A DNA stretch of 5,588 bases from NCBI GenBank assembly GCA_038744645.1, contig JBCDMA010000262.1, positions 1-5,588 of the forward strand, given 5' to 3'. Made by a program: the position numbers and the translations under genes. The first letter of the stretch is position 1. Every line of letters starts with the position of its first letter. Below, in pieces: positions 1 through 5,457 of the stretch. A model generated the notes under the pieces. It did not search any database. It saw only the letters and a list, made by a program, of their open reading frames with translations, and was not told where the DNA came from. Source of the stretch: Glaciecola sp038744645 (GTDB lineage Bacteria; Pseudomonadota; Gammaproteobacteria; Enterobacterales; Alteromonadaceae).

Positions 1-122
1 GCAATATCACCATCAACTATAACCATGTCACCGCGAAAAGCGAATTTACCATCTTGTGATGTTGCGCCATTAACGCTCACGTTACACAGTTCACTGTTGT
101 TTGCATAAGTTTCAAAAAGCAT
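1..122 (-). CDS. Unrecognised protein, N-terminal 40 residues only (runs off left edge)
   Basis: An open frame starts at ATG 122-120 and continues past the left edge, giving 40 residues (MLFETYANNSELCNVSVNGA..., then a stretch ending VIVDGDI). The start is supported by GGAG six bases upstream of the ATG. The visible part has no signal peptide, no membrane segment and a single cysteine (residue 13); its polar residues alternating with short hydrophobic runs suggest a beta-rich fold. I do not recognise the family. It follows the SIR2-like gene by 48 bases on the same strand with no terminator between, so it is probably the second gene of that NifA/sigma-54-driven unit, and a role linked to nitrogen fixation is inferred from context only. 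Confidence 0.7.
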   Translation of the reverse strand, partial: MLFETYANNSELCNVSVNGATSQDGKFAFRGDMVIVDGDI

Positions 123-170
123 GTAATTCTCCGTAAATATAGTTGTGTTTTCTAAGTTGTCGCCCAAGCG

Positions 171-1049
171 TTATGTCGTCGCAGCCGCGTCCAATGCATT
201 TATCGATTCAAACCAGTCTTGCCAATCTTGCTCGATGATTTGAATATTCTTTTTCTTAAGGAATCGACGTTCTTTGTCCGTAGGCTCTGCAATAAACGCC
301 CATCCAGCGATTTCTTCGTCTGCTGCATAGATGATTTCACTCATTACCATTCTTTCGGTATCACGGGTGAATCGCATTCCCATAAACAAGTATTGTTTAC
401 CTTTGCGATAGGACTTAAGCGCAGTCGGTATAGCAAAACCGCCCATCAGTTCCGTGATGTAATCAACAAAATCGGCATCAGAAGCGATGAAGCTCGGCGT
501 TGGTTGAGGACATCCAAGCGGCTTGAATAGGATGGGTAAATCAGGTGAAAAATCGTCTTGTTCAATGGCGCTGTATTCGCCATCAACGTATTTGTAAATA
601 TCAAAACGCAACGGGTGTGCGGCAATCCTAGCAACGCCTACAATCAAATAGTGTGGCGTTTCTGATAGCTGTAATGTGAGCTGCTCGTCTCTATTAATAT
701 CGATAATAAGCGGCAGTTGTTTCGCGCCTAGCCACTTGTGAAGTTGCGATACAGACCACTGATTATTGCTATAAAGCTCGTTGAGAAACCGTTCGATAAA
801 GGTGCGCCCTTTTTTATTCTCCAAATGCATGGCTGCTCTAGGGAATTCATACATCAATCGAGGGGCCATGGGTTGGCCGCCGGTCATAGCGAGGATCAAG
901 CTATCGCTGTCTGCCGGTATAGGTGCGCCGGACTCTGTGTTGGTGACGTTCTTTAGCGAGCCTGCGCCAAGAAAGGGAATCAATTGACCTGATTCTAGCT
1001 TTTGCAACAATGCTTCTGGGGTAATATCTGCCACGCTCAAAATCTCCAT
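171..1049 (-). CDS. SIR2-like domain protein, probably nif-associated, catalytic His absent
   Basis: This is a 292-residue soluble protein with features of the SIR2_2-like branch of the sirtuin/Rossmann NAD-binding fold. Seen: a glycine-rich nucleotide loop IPFLGAGS (24-31); LPLIIDINRD (112-121) where relatives carry the TTNYD-type motif; FKPLGC (175-180) where relatives carry K-L-H-G; an acidic DADFVDYI segment (191-198); and a C-terminal LFMGMRFTRD (221-230) resembling the LFxGYSxxD strand of SIR2_2 proteins. The usual catalytic histidine is replaced by leucine, so NAD binding without deacylase or NADase activity is plausible (inference). It has no signal peptide or membrane segment and is probably cytoplasmic. 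A sigma-54 element at 1073-1088 and shared NifA sites suggest expression with nitrogenase; I recall SIR2-like genes in nif clusters but could not check this. The annotated ATG has no Shine-Dalgarno. GTG at 1034-1032 (codon 6) has GGAG nine bases upstream and is a serious alternative start. The exact function is unknown. Confidence 0.88.
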   Translation of the reverse strand: MEILSVADITPEALLQKLESGQLIPFLGAGSLKNVTNTESGAPIPADSDSLILAMTGGQPMAPRLMYEFPRAAMHLENKKGRTFIERFLNELYSNNQWSVSQLHKWLGAKQLPLIIDINRDEQLTLQLSETPHYLIVGVARIAAHPLRFDIYKYVDGEYSAIEQDDFSPDLPILFKPLGCPQPTPSFIASDADFVDYITELMGGFAIPTALKSYRKGKQYLFMGMRFTRDTERMVMSEIIYAADEEIAGWAFIAEPTDKERRFLKKKNIQIIEQDWQDWFESINALDAAATT

Positions 1050-1072
1050 TTATTATCGGTGTACTTGTATTT

Positions 1073-1088
1073 TGCAAAGAATGAACCA
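1073..1088 (-). promoter_or_regulatory. Sigma-54 (-24/-12) promoter for the SIR2-like gene
   Basis: Read on the minus strand the element is TGGTTCATTCTTTGCA. It has the invariant GG (1087-1086) and GC (1075-1074) separated by exactly 10 bases, and a perfect TTGCA at -12. The -24 half keeps TGG but diverges from the CAC that follows in the consensus. Transcription would start near 1062, leaving only about 13 bases before ATG 1049 but about 28 before GTG 1034. It is supported by the TGT-N10-ACA sites upstream. Confidence 0.65.
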
Positions 1089-1160
1089 ACCGATATGTCA
1101 TTGTTTTTACTAATTTTTACATTGCCTCTATCAAGATAAAACCACTTAAACCAAACAATT

Positions 1161-1176
1161 TGTCTCGTTTGTGACA
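1161..1176. promoter_or_regulatory. NifA upstream activator site 1 (TGT-N10-ACA)
   Basis: The site reads TGTCTCGTTTGTGACA, a perfect match to the NifA consensus TGT-N10-ACA. Its centre is about 106 bases upstream of the predicted minus-strand start and about 191 upstream of the plus-strand start, both within the usual enhancer range. The motif is short, so confidence comes from clustering with two more copies and two sigma-54 elements. Confidence 0.65.
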
Positions 1177-1212
1177 ATGAGATCTGACTGTTTTTTCTTT
1201 GCATTTGCATAA

Positions 1213-1228
1213 TGTCGAACTTGCAACA
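1213..1228. promoter_or_regulatory. NifA upstream activator site 2 (TGT-N10-ACA)
   Basis: The site reads TGTCGAACTTGCAACA, a perfect TGT-N10-ACA match. Its centre is 52 bases from site 1 and lies near the midpoint between the two predicted divergent starts (about 158 and 140 bases away), so it could serve either promoter. Confidence 0.6.
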
Positions 1229-1241
1229 ATATCCACCTACT

Positions 1242-1257
1242 TGTGTTGTGTATGACA
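1242..1257. promoter_or_regulatory. NifA upstream activator site 3 (TGT-N10-ACA)
   Basis: The site reads TGTGTTGTGTATGACA, a perfect TGT-N10-ACA match. It shares an extended T-TGT...TG-ACA-A frame with site 1. Its centre is about 110 bases upstream of the predicted flavodoxin start, the classic distance for NifA activation, and 29 bases from site 2. Confidence 0.65.
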
Positions 1258-1294
1258 AACAGCCAGTTTTTTGAGACCTGAAAATATTGATAAT

Positions 1295-1307
1295 TTTCAA
1301 ATAGTTA
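1295..1307 (+). promoter_or_regulatory. Possible IHF binding site
   Basis: The site TTTCAAATAGTTA matches the IHF consensus WATCAANNNNTTR at all but one defined position and lies in an AT-rich stretch. It sits between activator site 3 and the plus-strand sigma-54 promoter, where IHF bends DNA in nif promoters. The consensus is loose, so this is a positional inference. Confidence 0.35.
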
Positions 1308-1322
1308 AAATCTTATTTATAA

Positions 1323-1335
1323 CTTCGTTACGAAG
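1323..1335. repeat. 13-base perfect palindrome overlapping the -24 element
   Basis: CTTCGT and ACGAAG form a perfect six-base inverted repeat around a single central T. Its last base is the first G of the -24 GG of the flavodoxin promoter, so a protein bound here would be placed to block the polymerase. No known regulator is assigned. Confidence 0.4.
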
Positions 1336-1349
1336 GCATAGCACTTGCA
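1334..1349 (+). promoter_or_regulatory. Sigma-54 (-24/-12) promoter for the flavodoxin gene
   Basis: The element AGGCATAGCACTTGCA has GG (1335-1336) and GC (1347-1348) separated by exactly 10 bases, with GGCA at -24 and a perfect TTGCA at -12; it differs from TGGCACG-N4-TTGCA at three positions in the -24 half. Predicted transcription start is near 1360, giving a leader of about 130 bases before the flavodoxin ATG. Activator sites upstream lie at typical NifA distances. Confidence 0.65.
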
Positions 1350-1394
1350 AAATGCAGTTGCATAAAAAACGTTGAGGCAAATCTCTGACCGCAA

Positions 1395-1434
1395 TTACCT
1401 TTTTTGTGGAAAAAACACTGCCAAAGGCAGGTAA
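1395..1434 (+). other. Potential alternative hairpins in the flavodoxin leader
   Basis: Three complementary pairs overlap here: an outer TTACCT (1395-1400) with AGGTAA (1429-1434), a T6/A6 pair around a four-base loop (1400-1405 with 1410-1415), and CTGCC/GGCAG around AAA (1418-1422 with 1426-1430). The outer and last stems share bases 1429-1430, so they compete. The region lies inside the predicted 130-base leader, about 55 bases before the start codon. A regulatory role is speculative; the visible fact is the complementarity. Confidence 0.3.
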
Positions 1435-1489
1435 CTAGGGTCAGATTTGTAGAAGTAAGATTGGGAATTAGAAAAGAAGGACAAATGTC

Positions 1490-2023
1490 ATGGCAAACAT
1501 TGGAATTTACGTCGGTAGCTCTACTGGAATTACAATGCAAATAGCAGAGCAAATCCAACAAGCTATTGGAGAAGAACACGCGGATCTATTCGATCTCGAA
1601 GACGACTATATGGATTTCGATGAAATTTTAGAGTACGACTATTTGATTTTTGGTTGCTCCACTTGGGGATCGGGTGAGGTCCAGTTTAACTGGGTTGAGC
1701 CGCTTCAGGATCTGGCAAATGATAAACCTGATTTCACCGGAAAAACCATTGCGTTATTTGGTGCTGGCGATTGCAAAGATCACGGCGAGCAATTTGTTAG
1801 CGCACTTGGCGTCTTGTATGACATTTTCACTGAACGAGGGGCTAAGTTTATTGCACCTTTCCCAACCGATGGATATGCGTTCGAATATTCTAATGCTGTG
1901 CGCGAAGGCAAGTTTGTCGGTTTCCCATTTGATCAAGTAAACGAGAAGGATAAAACGCCTGAACGGCTAAGCAGGTGGCTTGAAGTGCTTCAATCAGAGC
2001 TTGAAGCAGACGCTCTTATTTAA
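1490..2023 (+). CDS. nifF: Long-chain flavodoxin, probable nitrogenase electron donor NifF
   Basis: This 177-residue FMN protein shuttles single electrons at low potential in the cytoplasm; in diazotrophs NifF passes them to the nitrogenase Fe protein. Seen: the N-terminal phosphate loop GSSTGIT (9-15); the first FMN loop GCSTWGSGEVQ (55-65) with stacking Trp59; the second loop GAGDCKDHGEQF (91-102); and the extra segment with PTDGYAFE (125-132) and KFVGFPFD (141-148) that marks long-chain flavodoxins. The full length is normal for the family. His98 occupies the place of the usual FMN-stacking tyrosine. The start is supported by AAGAAGG ending nine bases before the ATG. Protein sequence alone does not separate NifF from housekeeping FldA, and the Trp loop looks FldA-like. 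The nif assignment rests on the -24/-12 promoter and three NifA-type sites upstream. The gene is monocistronic in this window and convergent with fecR. Confidence 0.88.
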   Translation: MANIGIYVGSSTGITMQIAEQIQQAIGEEHADLFDLEDDYMDFDEILEYDYLIFGCSTWGSGEVQFNWVEPLQDLANDKPDFTGKTIALFGAGDCKDHGEQFVSALGVLYDIFTERGAKFIAPFPTDGYAFEYSNAVREGKFVGFPFDQVNEKDKTPERLSRWLEVLQSELEADALI

Positions 2024-2043
2024 ATTGCTTAAGTAGCCCCGTA

Positions 2044-2071
2044 TGTCGCGAATCATTTATTCATAACGACA
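2044..2071. terminator. Weak hairpin between convergent genes
   Basis: The 54 bases between the flavodoxin stop and the fecR stop contain TGTCG (2044-2048) complementary to CGACA (2067-2071), with an inner GAAT/ATTC pair (2050-2053 with 2059-2062). The stem is interrupted, and neither side has a clear T-run, so it would be at best a weak bidirectional terminator. It is listed because it is the only candidate between the two convergent genes. Confidence 0.25.
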
Positions 2072-2077
2072 GCTAGG

Positions 2078-3085
2078 CTAGATAGTTGGTCTTTCAGGGA
2101 TGGGTGGTCGAATACGTAAATTCCATCCGTCCTGTTGAACATAAAGATTATGTTCAATAATGATTGTTTGTAACGCGTAATCTGCGTTGTACAATGCGTA
2201 AGTCGCTGAAACACGCCCATCAACGTTGGCTAGACGAATAGCGTCTACTTCAAAGGATGTGTATGGCCGTAAAAGTTCAATTGCCTCAATCACAGTAAGA
2301 TCGCGCATCACCAATTGCCCTTGTCGCCAAGAAGTGTTGATGCTCGTATCAATACGCTTGGATGCAAATGGCAAATCATCAGCAACAGTCACTTCTTCAA
2401 ACGTTTTTAACGCCAGTGTTGAGGTTGCATTAGAGACATTTACGCTCCCTTGCAGGGCTTTGATATGGACTTTGTGTCTATTGTGCCGATGCATAATAAA
2501 CTCAGCACCTGAAACTTCGGTCGTTGTGGTTCCCGATTTAACCGTAAAGGGCCTGCTACCATGTGAAAAGACCTTCAACGCGGCGCGTCCTTTATGCAGC
2601 AATACTTTGCGAGAAGTATCCGTATAGATGACGTCTGCTTTAGTGTTCCAGTCTAACCATAATATCGAACCGTCATCTAACCTAATTTCTTTGTGTTGCC
2701 TCTCTGTTTCGTAAGATGACTTCTCAAAAAACGGTGGTGGCGTGACTTCTTTCGCATACTCCGCCGCTTCAAGATACTTAGGCAGCTGCCACGCTACAAC
2801 GGCACACGTGCATGTGATTACTGTTAAAAAAGTAAGCCATCTTGAGGATTTTCGCTGTTGGGATTTCGGCTCCATGTCCGATTGTAGTGCGCGACCTTGA
2901 TACGCATATCCACTTTCTTCGGATATCGCTTGCAGTTGAAACCAAGCCCAATCCAAGGCGTCTTTTGCATGCGTAGACGTTTGTTCAAATCTTTCCAACG
3001 CGTCAGCATTGTGTTGCGTTGGTGAAGCTTGATACTGTCTTATCAACTGTAAGGCGCGAACACGAAGTTCAGTCGACGATGTCAT
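2078..3085 (-). CDS. FecR-family transmembrane anti-sigma regulator
   Basis: This 335-residue inner-membrane sensor is of the type that relays a signal from a TonB-dependent receptor to a cytoplasmic ECF (FecI-like) sigma factor. Seen: an N-terminal cytoplasmic domain (1-80) with a Trp-containing DALDWAWFQLQ helix; one membrane segment at about 82-101; a periplasmic FecR domain with RLDDGSILWLDWNTKA (135-150), KGRAALKVFSHGSRPFTV (165-182) and a GAEF-type strand (193-196); and a C-terminal STN-like region starting WRQGQLVMRDLTVIEAIELL (253-272). The length is normal for the family and no frameshift is visible. I start it at ATG 3085-3083 because this gives a standard N-terminus and has GGGA upstream. 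A TTG at 3208 would add 41 residues including an out-of-place hydrophobic run. No sigma factor gene precedes it and no TonB receptor follows in the window, so its partners lie elsewhere. The neighbouring divergent iron genes support a siderophore role. Confidence 0.88.
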   Translation of the reverse strand: MTSSTELRVRALQLIRQYQASPTQHNADALERFEQTSTHAKDALDWAWFQLQAISEESGYAYQGRALQSDMEPKSQQRKSSRWLTFLTVITCTCAVVAWQLPKYLEAAEYAKEVTPPPFFEKSSYETERQHKEIRLDDGSILWLDWNTKADVIYTDTSRKVLLHKGRAALKVFSHGSRPFTVKSGTTTTEVSGAEFIMHRHNRHKVHIKALQGSVNVSNATSTLALKTFEEVTVADDLPFASKRIDTSINTSWRQGQLVMRDLTVIEAIELLRPYTSFEVDAIRLANVDGRVSATYALYNADYALQTIIIEHNLYVQQDGWNLRIRPPIPERPTI

Positions 3086-3174
3086 TGCATTGCAATCCCG
3101 TGCTTGATTAAACGGGCGCTCGCAGATTTCTCTGCCAAGGAGAAAGAGAAACACTGCGGCGCCAATGAAGAACT
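3082..3174 (-). pseudogene. Possible relic of the 3' end of a fecI-type sigma factor gene
   Basis: An open frame of 30 codons, following an in-frame TAG at 3177-3175, ends with TGA at 3084-3082. That stop overlaps the fecR ATG as ATGA, the coupling often seen between fecI and fecR. The encoded tail SLAEKSASARLIKHGIAMQ loosely resembles the helix-turn-helix end of ECF sigma factors (LAEIA... then VEKHxxxAM). The match is weak, the rest of any sigma gene is not visible, and an ATGA junction can arise by chance, so this is a hypothesis. Confidence 0.2.
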
Positions 3175-3464
3175 CTATAATTTTAATGCGAACGATTCTT
3201 AATCGCAAATATTAACTGGAATCTTTTCAGTACTATTGGGCACAATTGTTTACATACAACATTGCCTAGTCGTTTGTCTCGGAAAATACTTACACTTATA
3301 AATTTAATATAAAATTCAATACCTTATAAATGAATTTACCGAAAAGCCCGTTGCATGCACAATACTTCTTAATAAAAATACAAACTTTTCTTATTACAAG
3401 GTATCATTTATTGTTCTAAAAGCGTCTATATAACAACCGATGTAAAACCGATTGAAAGACTCAT
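3086..3464. other. AT-rich intergenic region between divergent fecR and iron-uptake genes
   Basis: These 379 bases hold no convincing complete gene. Visible items are the short frame ending at the fecR start, a palindrome at 3187-3207, an eight-base palindrome ACAATTGT at 3242-3249, and a repeated CTTATAAAT (3295-3303 and 3323-3331). Promoters for both flanking units must lie here, and iron control by Fur would be expected. I found no good match to the 19-base Fur consensus and no sigma-54 element, and I could not place a confident -35/-10 pair on either strand. Confidence 0.5.
3187..3207. repeat. Palindrome upstream of fecR
   Basis: TGCGA (3187-3191) is the inverted partner of TCGCA (3203-3207), and inside it CGATT-CTT-AATCG (3193-3205) is a perfect five-base inverted repeat. 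The site lies about 100 bases upstream of the fecR ATG and could be an operator. It is not a good Fur box and no regulator is assigned. Confidence 0.3.
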
Positions 3465-3764
3465 ATGGACATTTCTAATTCAATTCCTGTGTATCGTTTA
3501 CCTGCCAGTGTGCTGGGGACCTATGCCTTTTGTTGGGGACTCGTGGCTTTTGGTATGGCCTTGTTTTCTCTGTTCGGACTAAATTTTCACGATGCTGAGA
3601 GTCTTATGATGATGGTAGGCTTGACAGTTTACCTTATTGTTTTTCTCTGGGTGTTTGCAGCGAAGAACGCGGTCCGTATTGGTATATTACTCGCAATTCT
3701 AGGCGCTGTAATGACGGCGATTGCCTGGTTAATTCAACACCTCACTATTGGCGGAGCTTCATAA
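3465..3764 (+). CDS. DUF3649-type small membrane protein of an iron-uptake cluster
   Basis: This 99-residue, very hydrophobic protein has three predicted membrane segments at about 15-38, 46-66 and 71-91. Two stretches fit the DUF3649 family pattern: RLPASVLGTYAFCWGLVAF (11-29), and LWVFAAKNAVRIGI (61-74) near the third segment. Members usually sit directly before a PepSY-type reductase and a DUF3325 protein in siderophore loci, exactly the order here; their biochemical role is not established and they may help assemble or support the reductase. The start is ATG with GAAAG seven bases upstream. Its TAA is separated from the next ATG by a single base, so the two genes are surely co-transcribed and probably translationally coupled. 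Confidence 0.85.
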   Translation: MDISNSIPVYRLPASVLGTYAFCWGLVAFGMALFSLFGLNFHDAESLMMMVGLTVYLIVFLWVFAAKNAVRIGILLAILGAVMTAIAWLIQHLTIGGAS

Positions 3765-3765
3765 T

Positions 3766-5457
3766 ATGGACAACAGCGTTAAAAATTCGATGTTATGGCT
3801 ACACACGTGGCTCAGTTTAAGCATTGGCATCATTTTGATGATCGCGTTCTTTTTTGGTTCGCTGTCTGTTTTTGATCGCGAAATTGACCGATGGGCGATT
3901 CCTGAAACGCGTTTTGAACCACAACCAATGCCATCTTTTGACAATTTATTACAGGATGTATTGAAAACAGTAGAACCAAATGAAGATGACTATGCGGCAA
4001 CGATGCCCACCATCCATGACTTCTCAGCAGGTGAAATGACGCCTCGTCTTGACCTAAAACCTGTTGAATATTGGGCATACACAACGCATCGCGACCCCGT
4101 GTTAGCTGCTGGCGTTGGGTACGGTATCCCACATGCCAAAGACCCTGATGGACACAATCATATTCACGGCTGGATAAGCATGGACCCGCGCACGGGTGAA
4201 ATCATCCCTGACAGTCAGCTTGCGATTGGTTCAGATTTCTTCTTTCCGCTTCACTACGGTTTGACCTTCTCTTGGTATAACGTAGGGTACTGGCTTATTG
4301 GCATTGCAGGCATGGTGATGATGGTCGGCTTAGTTACGGGTGTTATTATTCATCGCAAAATTTTTGCAGAGTTTTTTACATTTCGACCGAATAAAAAAAT
4401 ACAGCGAAGCACGCTGGATTTGCACAATATGTCTGGCGTTGTCGGCTTACCTTTTCATTTCTTCTTTGCTTTCACTGGCCTGCTAATATTTGCGTCATGG
4501 TTGTACTTTCCCGCCTCTGATACGGTGTTAAAACCGATGCACTTGCAACATGATGTAGAGGAGTCGCAACAAACGGGATTACCGTTAAAACCCGCAGGGA
4601 TCCCTGCTGAGATGTCATCCGTGGATGCAATGATGGCAAAAGCGCAGCAGCGCTGGTCGGAAAATGGTATGCCCGGTGATATCGGCTATCTAACCATCGC
4701 TCATCTTGGTGACAAAAATGCGTACGTCAGTGTCTATCGCGCAAGTACAGATCGTGTTGGCATGACGGGGTATGGTGTACATTTCAGTGCCACTACGGGT
4801 GAAATTATCATGGAAGACCCCGCATTTTCACCAATTAACGCGGTTTCTGACTTTTTGATTTCACTGCACTTTCAGCACTTTGAACATTGGCTACTTCGCT
4901 GGTTATACGTTATCGGTGGACTATTGGGATGTGTATGTATAGCGACCGGCTTTATTTTTTATGTTGAAAAGCGCAAGCTCAAACATGCAAGTAACGGCAG
5001 CCAAGGTAGCAGGATTGTGGATGCAATCGGCGTAACCTCTGTCACCGGCATGCTCATCGCTACACTGGCGATGCTGGTGGCTAATCGCATTATTCCAAGC
5101 GAATATGCTGGAAAAGGCGATCTTGAGATCAATATTTTTTGGGGTTTATGGATGATTGCACTGGTCCATGCGCTTATCAGAAGCAAACCCGTACTGAAAG
5201 GGCTAACTAACCCTGCATGGCAAGAGCAGTGCTGGGTAATATGTGCATTTGGGGTCACTGCGGTAGCACTTAATTGGATATCAACTGGTGACCATTTGGC
5301 ATTTACTTTGGCAAATTATTTACCCGTAGCTGGCGTAGATATCTGCCTGCTCGTAACCTCTGCTATTGCATTCATTGCAGCGCGAAAATTATCACGTCAA
5401 CCTGCAACTGAAAAAGCTAAATCACAGACATATGCGAAGAAGGTGGCGCATGGATAA
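3766..5457 (+). CDS. PepSY-domain inner-membrane protein, probable ferrisiderophore reductase
   Basis: This 563-residue multi-spanning protein is of the PepSY_TM (PiuB/FpvG-like) family. Family members in siderophore clusters are thought to reduce ferric siderophore at the periplasmic face to release iron. Membrane segments are predicted at about 14-36, 173-197, 224-248 and 375-400, the conserved core, and at 421-441, 455-472, 488-505 and 517-538, a C-terminal extension. Histidines lie at or near segment ends, as expected for haem or metal ligands: His13 (WLHTWL), His163 (PLHYGL), His220 (DLHN), His231, and His368/371/374 (LHFQHFEH). The periplasmic loops at about 40-170 and 250-370 contain PepSY-like strands such as MDPRTGEII (139-147) and FSATTGEIIMEDP (340-352). 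I start at ATG 3766 because GGAG (3753-3756) lies nine bases upstream; a TTG at 3748 would add six residues. The 3' end overlaps the next gene by eight bases. The exact siderophore is unknown. Confidence 0.88.
   Translation: MDNSVKNSMLWLHTWLSLSIGIILMIAFFFGSLSVFDREIDRWAIPETRFEPQPMPSFDNLLQDVLKTVEPNEDDYAATMPTIHDFSAGEMTPRLDLKPVEYWAYTTHRDPVLAAGVGYGIPHAKDPDGHNHIHGWISMDPRTGEIIPDSQLAIGSDFFFPLHYGLTFSWYNVGYWLIGIAGMVMMVGLVTGVIIHRKIFAEFFTFRPNKKIQRSTLDLHNMSGVVGLPFHFFFAFTGLLIFASWLYFPASDTVLKPMHLQHDVEESQQTGLPLKPAGIPAEMSSVDAMMAKAQQRWSENGMPGDIGYLTIAHLGDKNAYVSVYRASTDRVGMTGYGVHFSATTGEIIMEDPAFSPINAVSDFLISLHFQHFEHWLLRWLYVIGGLLGCVCIATGFIFYVEKRKLKHASNGSQGSRIVDAIGVTSVTGMLIATLAMLVANRIIPSEYAGKGDLEINIFWGLWMIALVHALIRSKPVLKGLTNPAWQEQCWVICAFGVTAVALNWISTGDHLAFTLANYLPVAGVDICLLVTSAIAFIAARKLSRQPATEKAKSQTYAKKVAHG

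Larger units (their letters stand above)
1050..1489. promoter_or_regulatory. Divergent nif-type control region (NifA/sigma-54)
   Basis: This 440-base gene-free stretch separates the two divergent genes. It contains three TGT-N10-ACA activator motifs in its centre (1161-1257), two outward-facing -24/-12 promoters, a possible IHF site, a 13-base palindrome and a potentially structured leader ahead of the flavodoxin gene. The layout, with enhancer sites about 105-190 bases upstream of both predicted starts, is that of NifA-activated sigma-54 promoters. No convincing gene is present in it. Confidence 0.75.

Noticed and set aside
171..1049. SIR2-like protein as an antiphage defence effector
   Set aside because: No defence partner genes are adjacent, the catalytic histidine is missing, and the promoter carries nif-type signals.
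1037..1300. An 87-codon minus-strand open frame in the divergent intergenic region
   Set aside because: It starts only with TTG, overlaps the SIR2-like gene start and both the NifA-type sites and the minus-strand promoter, and its translation looks like translated non-coding DNA.
1287..1316. A sigma-70-like pair TTGATA / TCTTAT with 18-base spacing upstream of the flavodoxin gene
   Set aside because: The region is so AT-rich that such partial matches are expected; it could give basal transcription but is not supported beyond that.
1407..1422. A second sigma-54-like element (TGG...TGCC) nearer the flavodoxin ATG
   Set aside because: It has the GG-N10-GC spacing, but the -24 half is an A-run and the -12 half lacks TTGCA; the element at 1334-1349 fits much better.
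3086..3208. A 41-residue N-terminal extension of FecR from TTG 3208
   Set aside because: It adds a hydrophobic run ahead of the normal cytoplasmic domain, uses a TTG start, and the ATG at 3085 gives a standard FecR N-terminus with a ribosome site.
3285..3464. A Fur box ahead of the iron-uptake genes
   Set aside because: Iron control is expected, but AT-rich stretches such as 3391-3416 match the 19-base Fur consensus too poorly to call.
3748..3765. Start of the PepSY protein at TTG 3748
   Set aside because: The ATG at 3766 has GGAG nine bases upstream and follows the stop of the preceding gene by one base.
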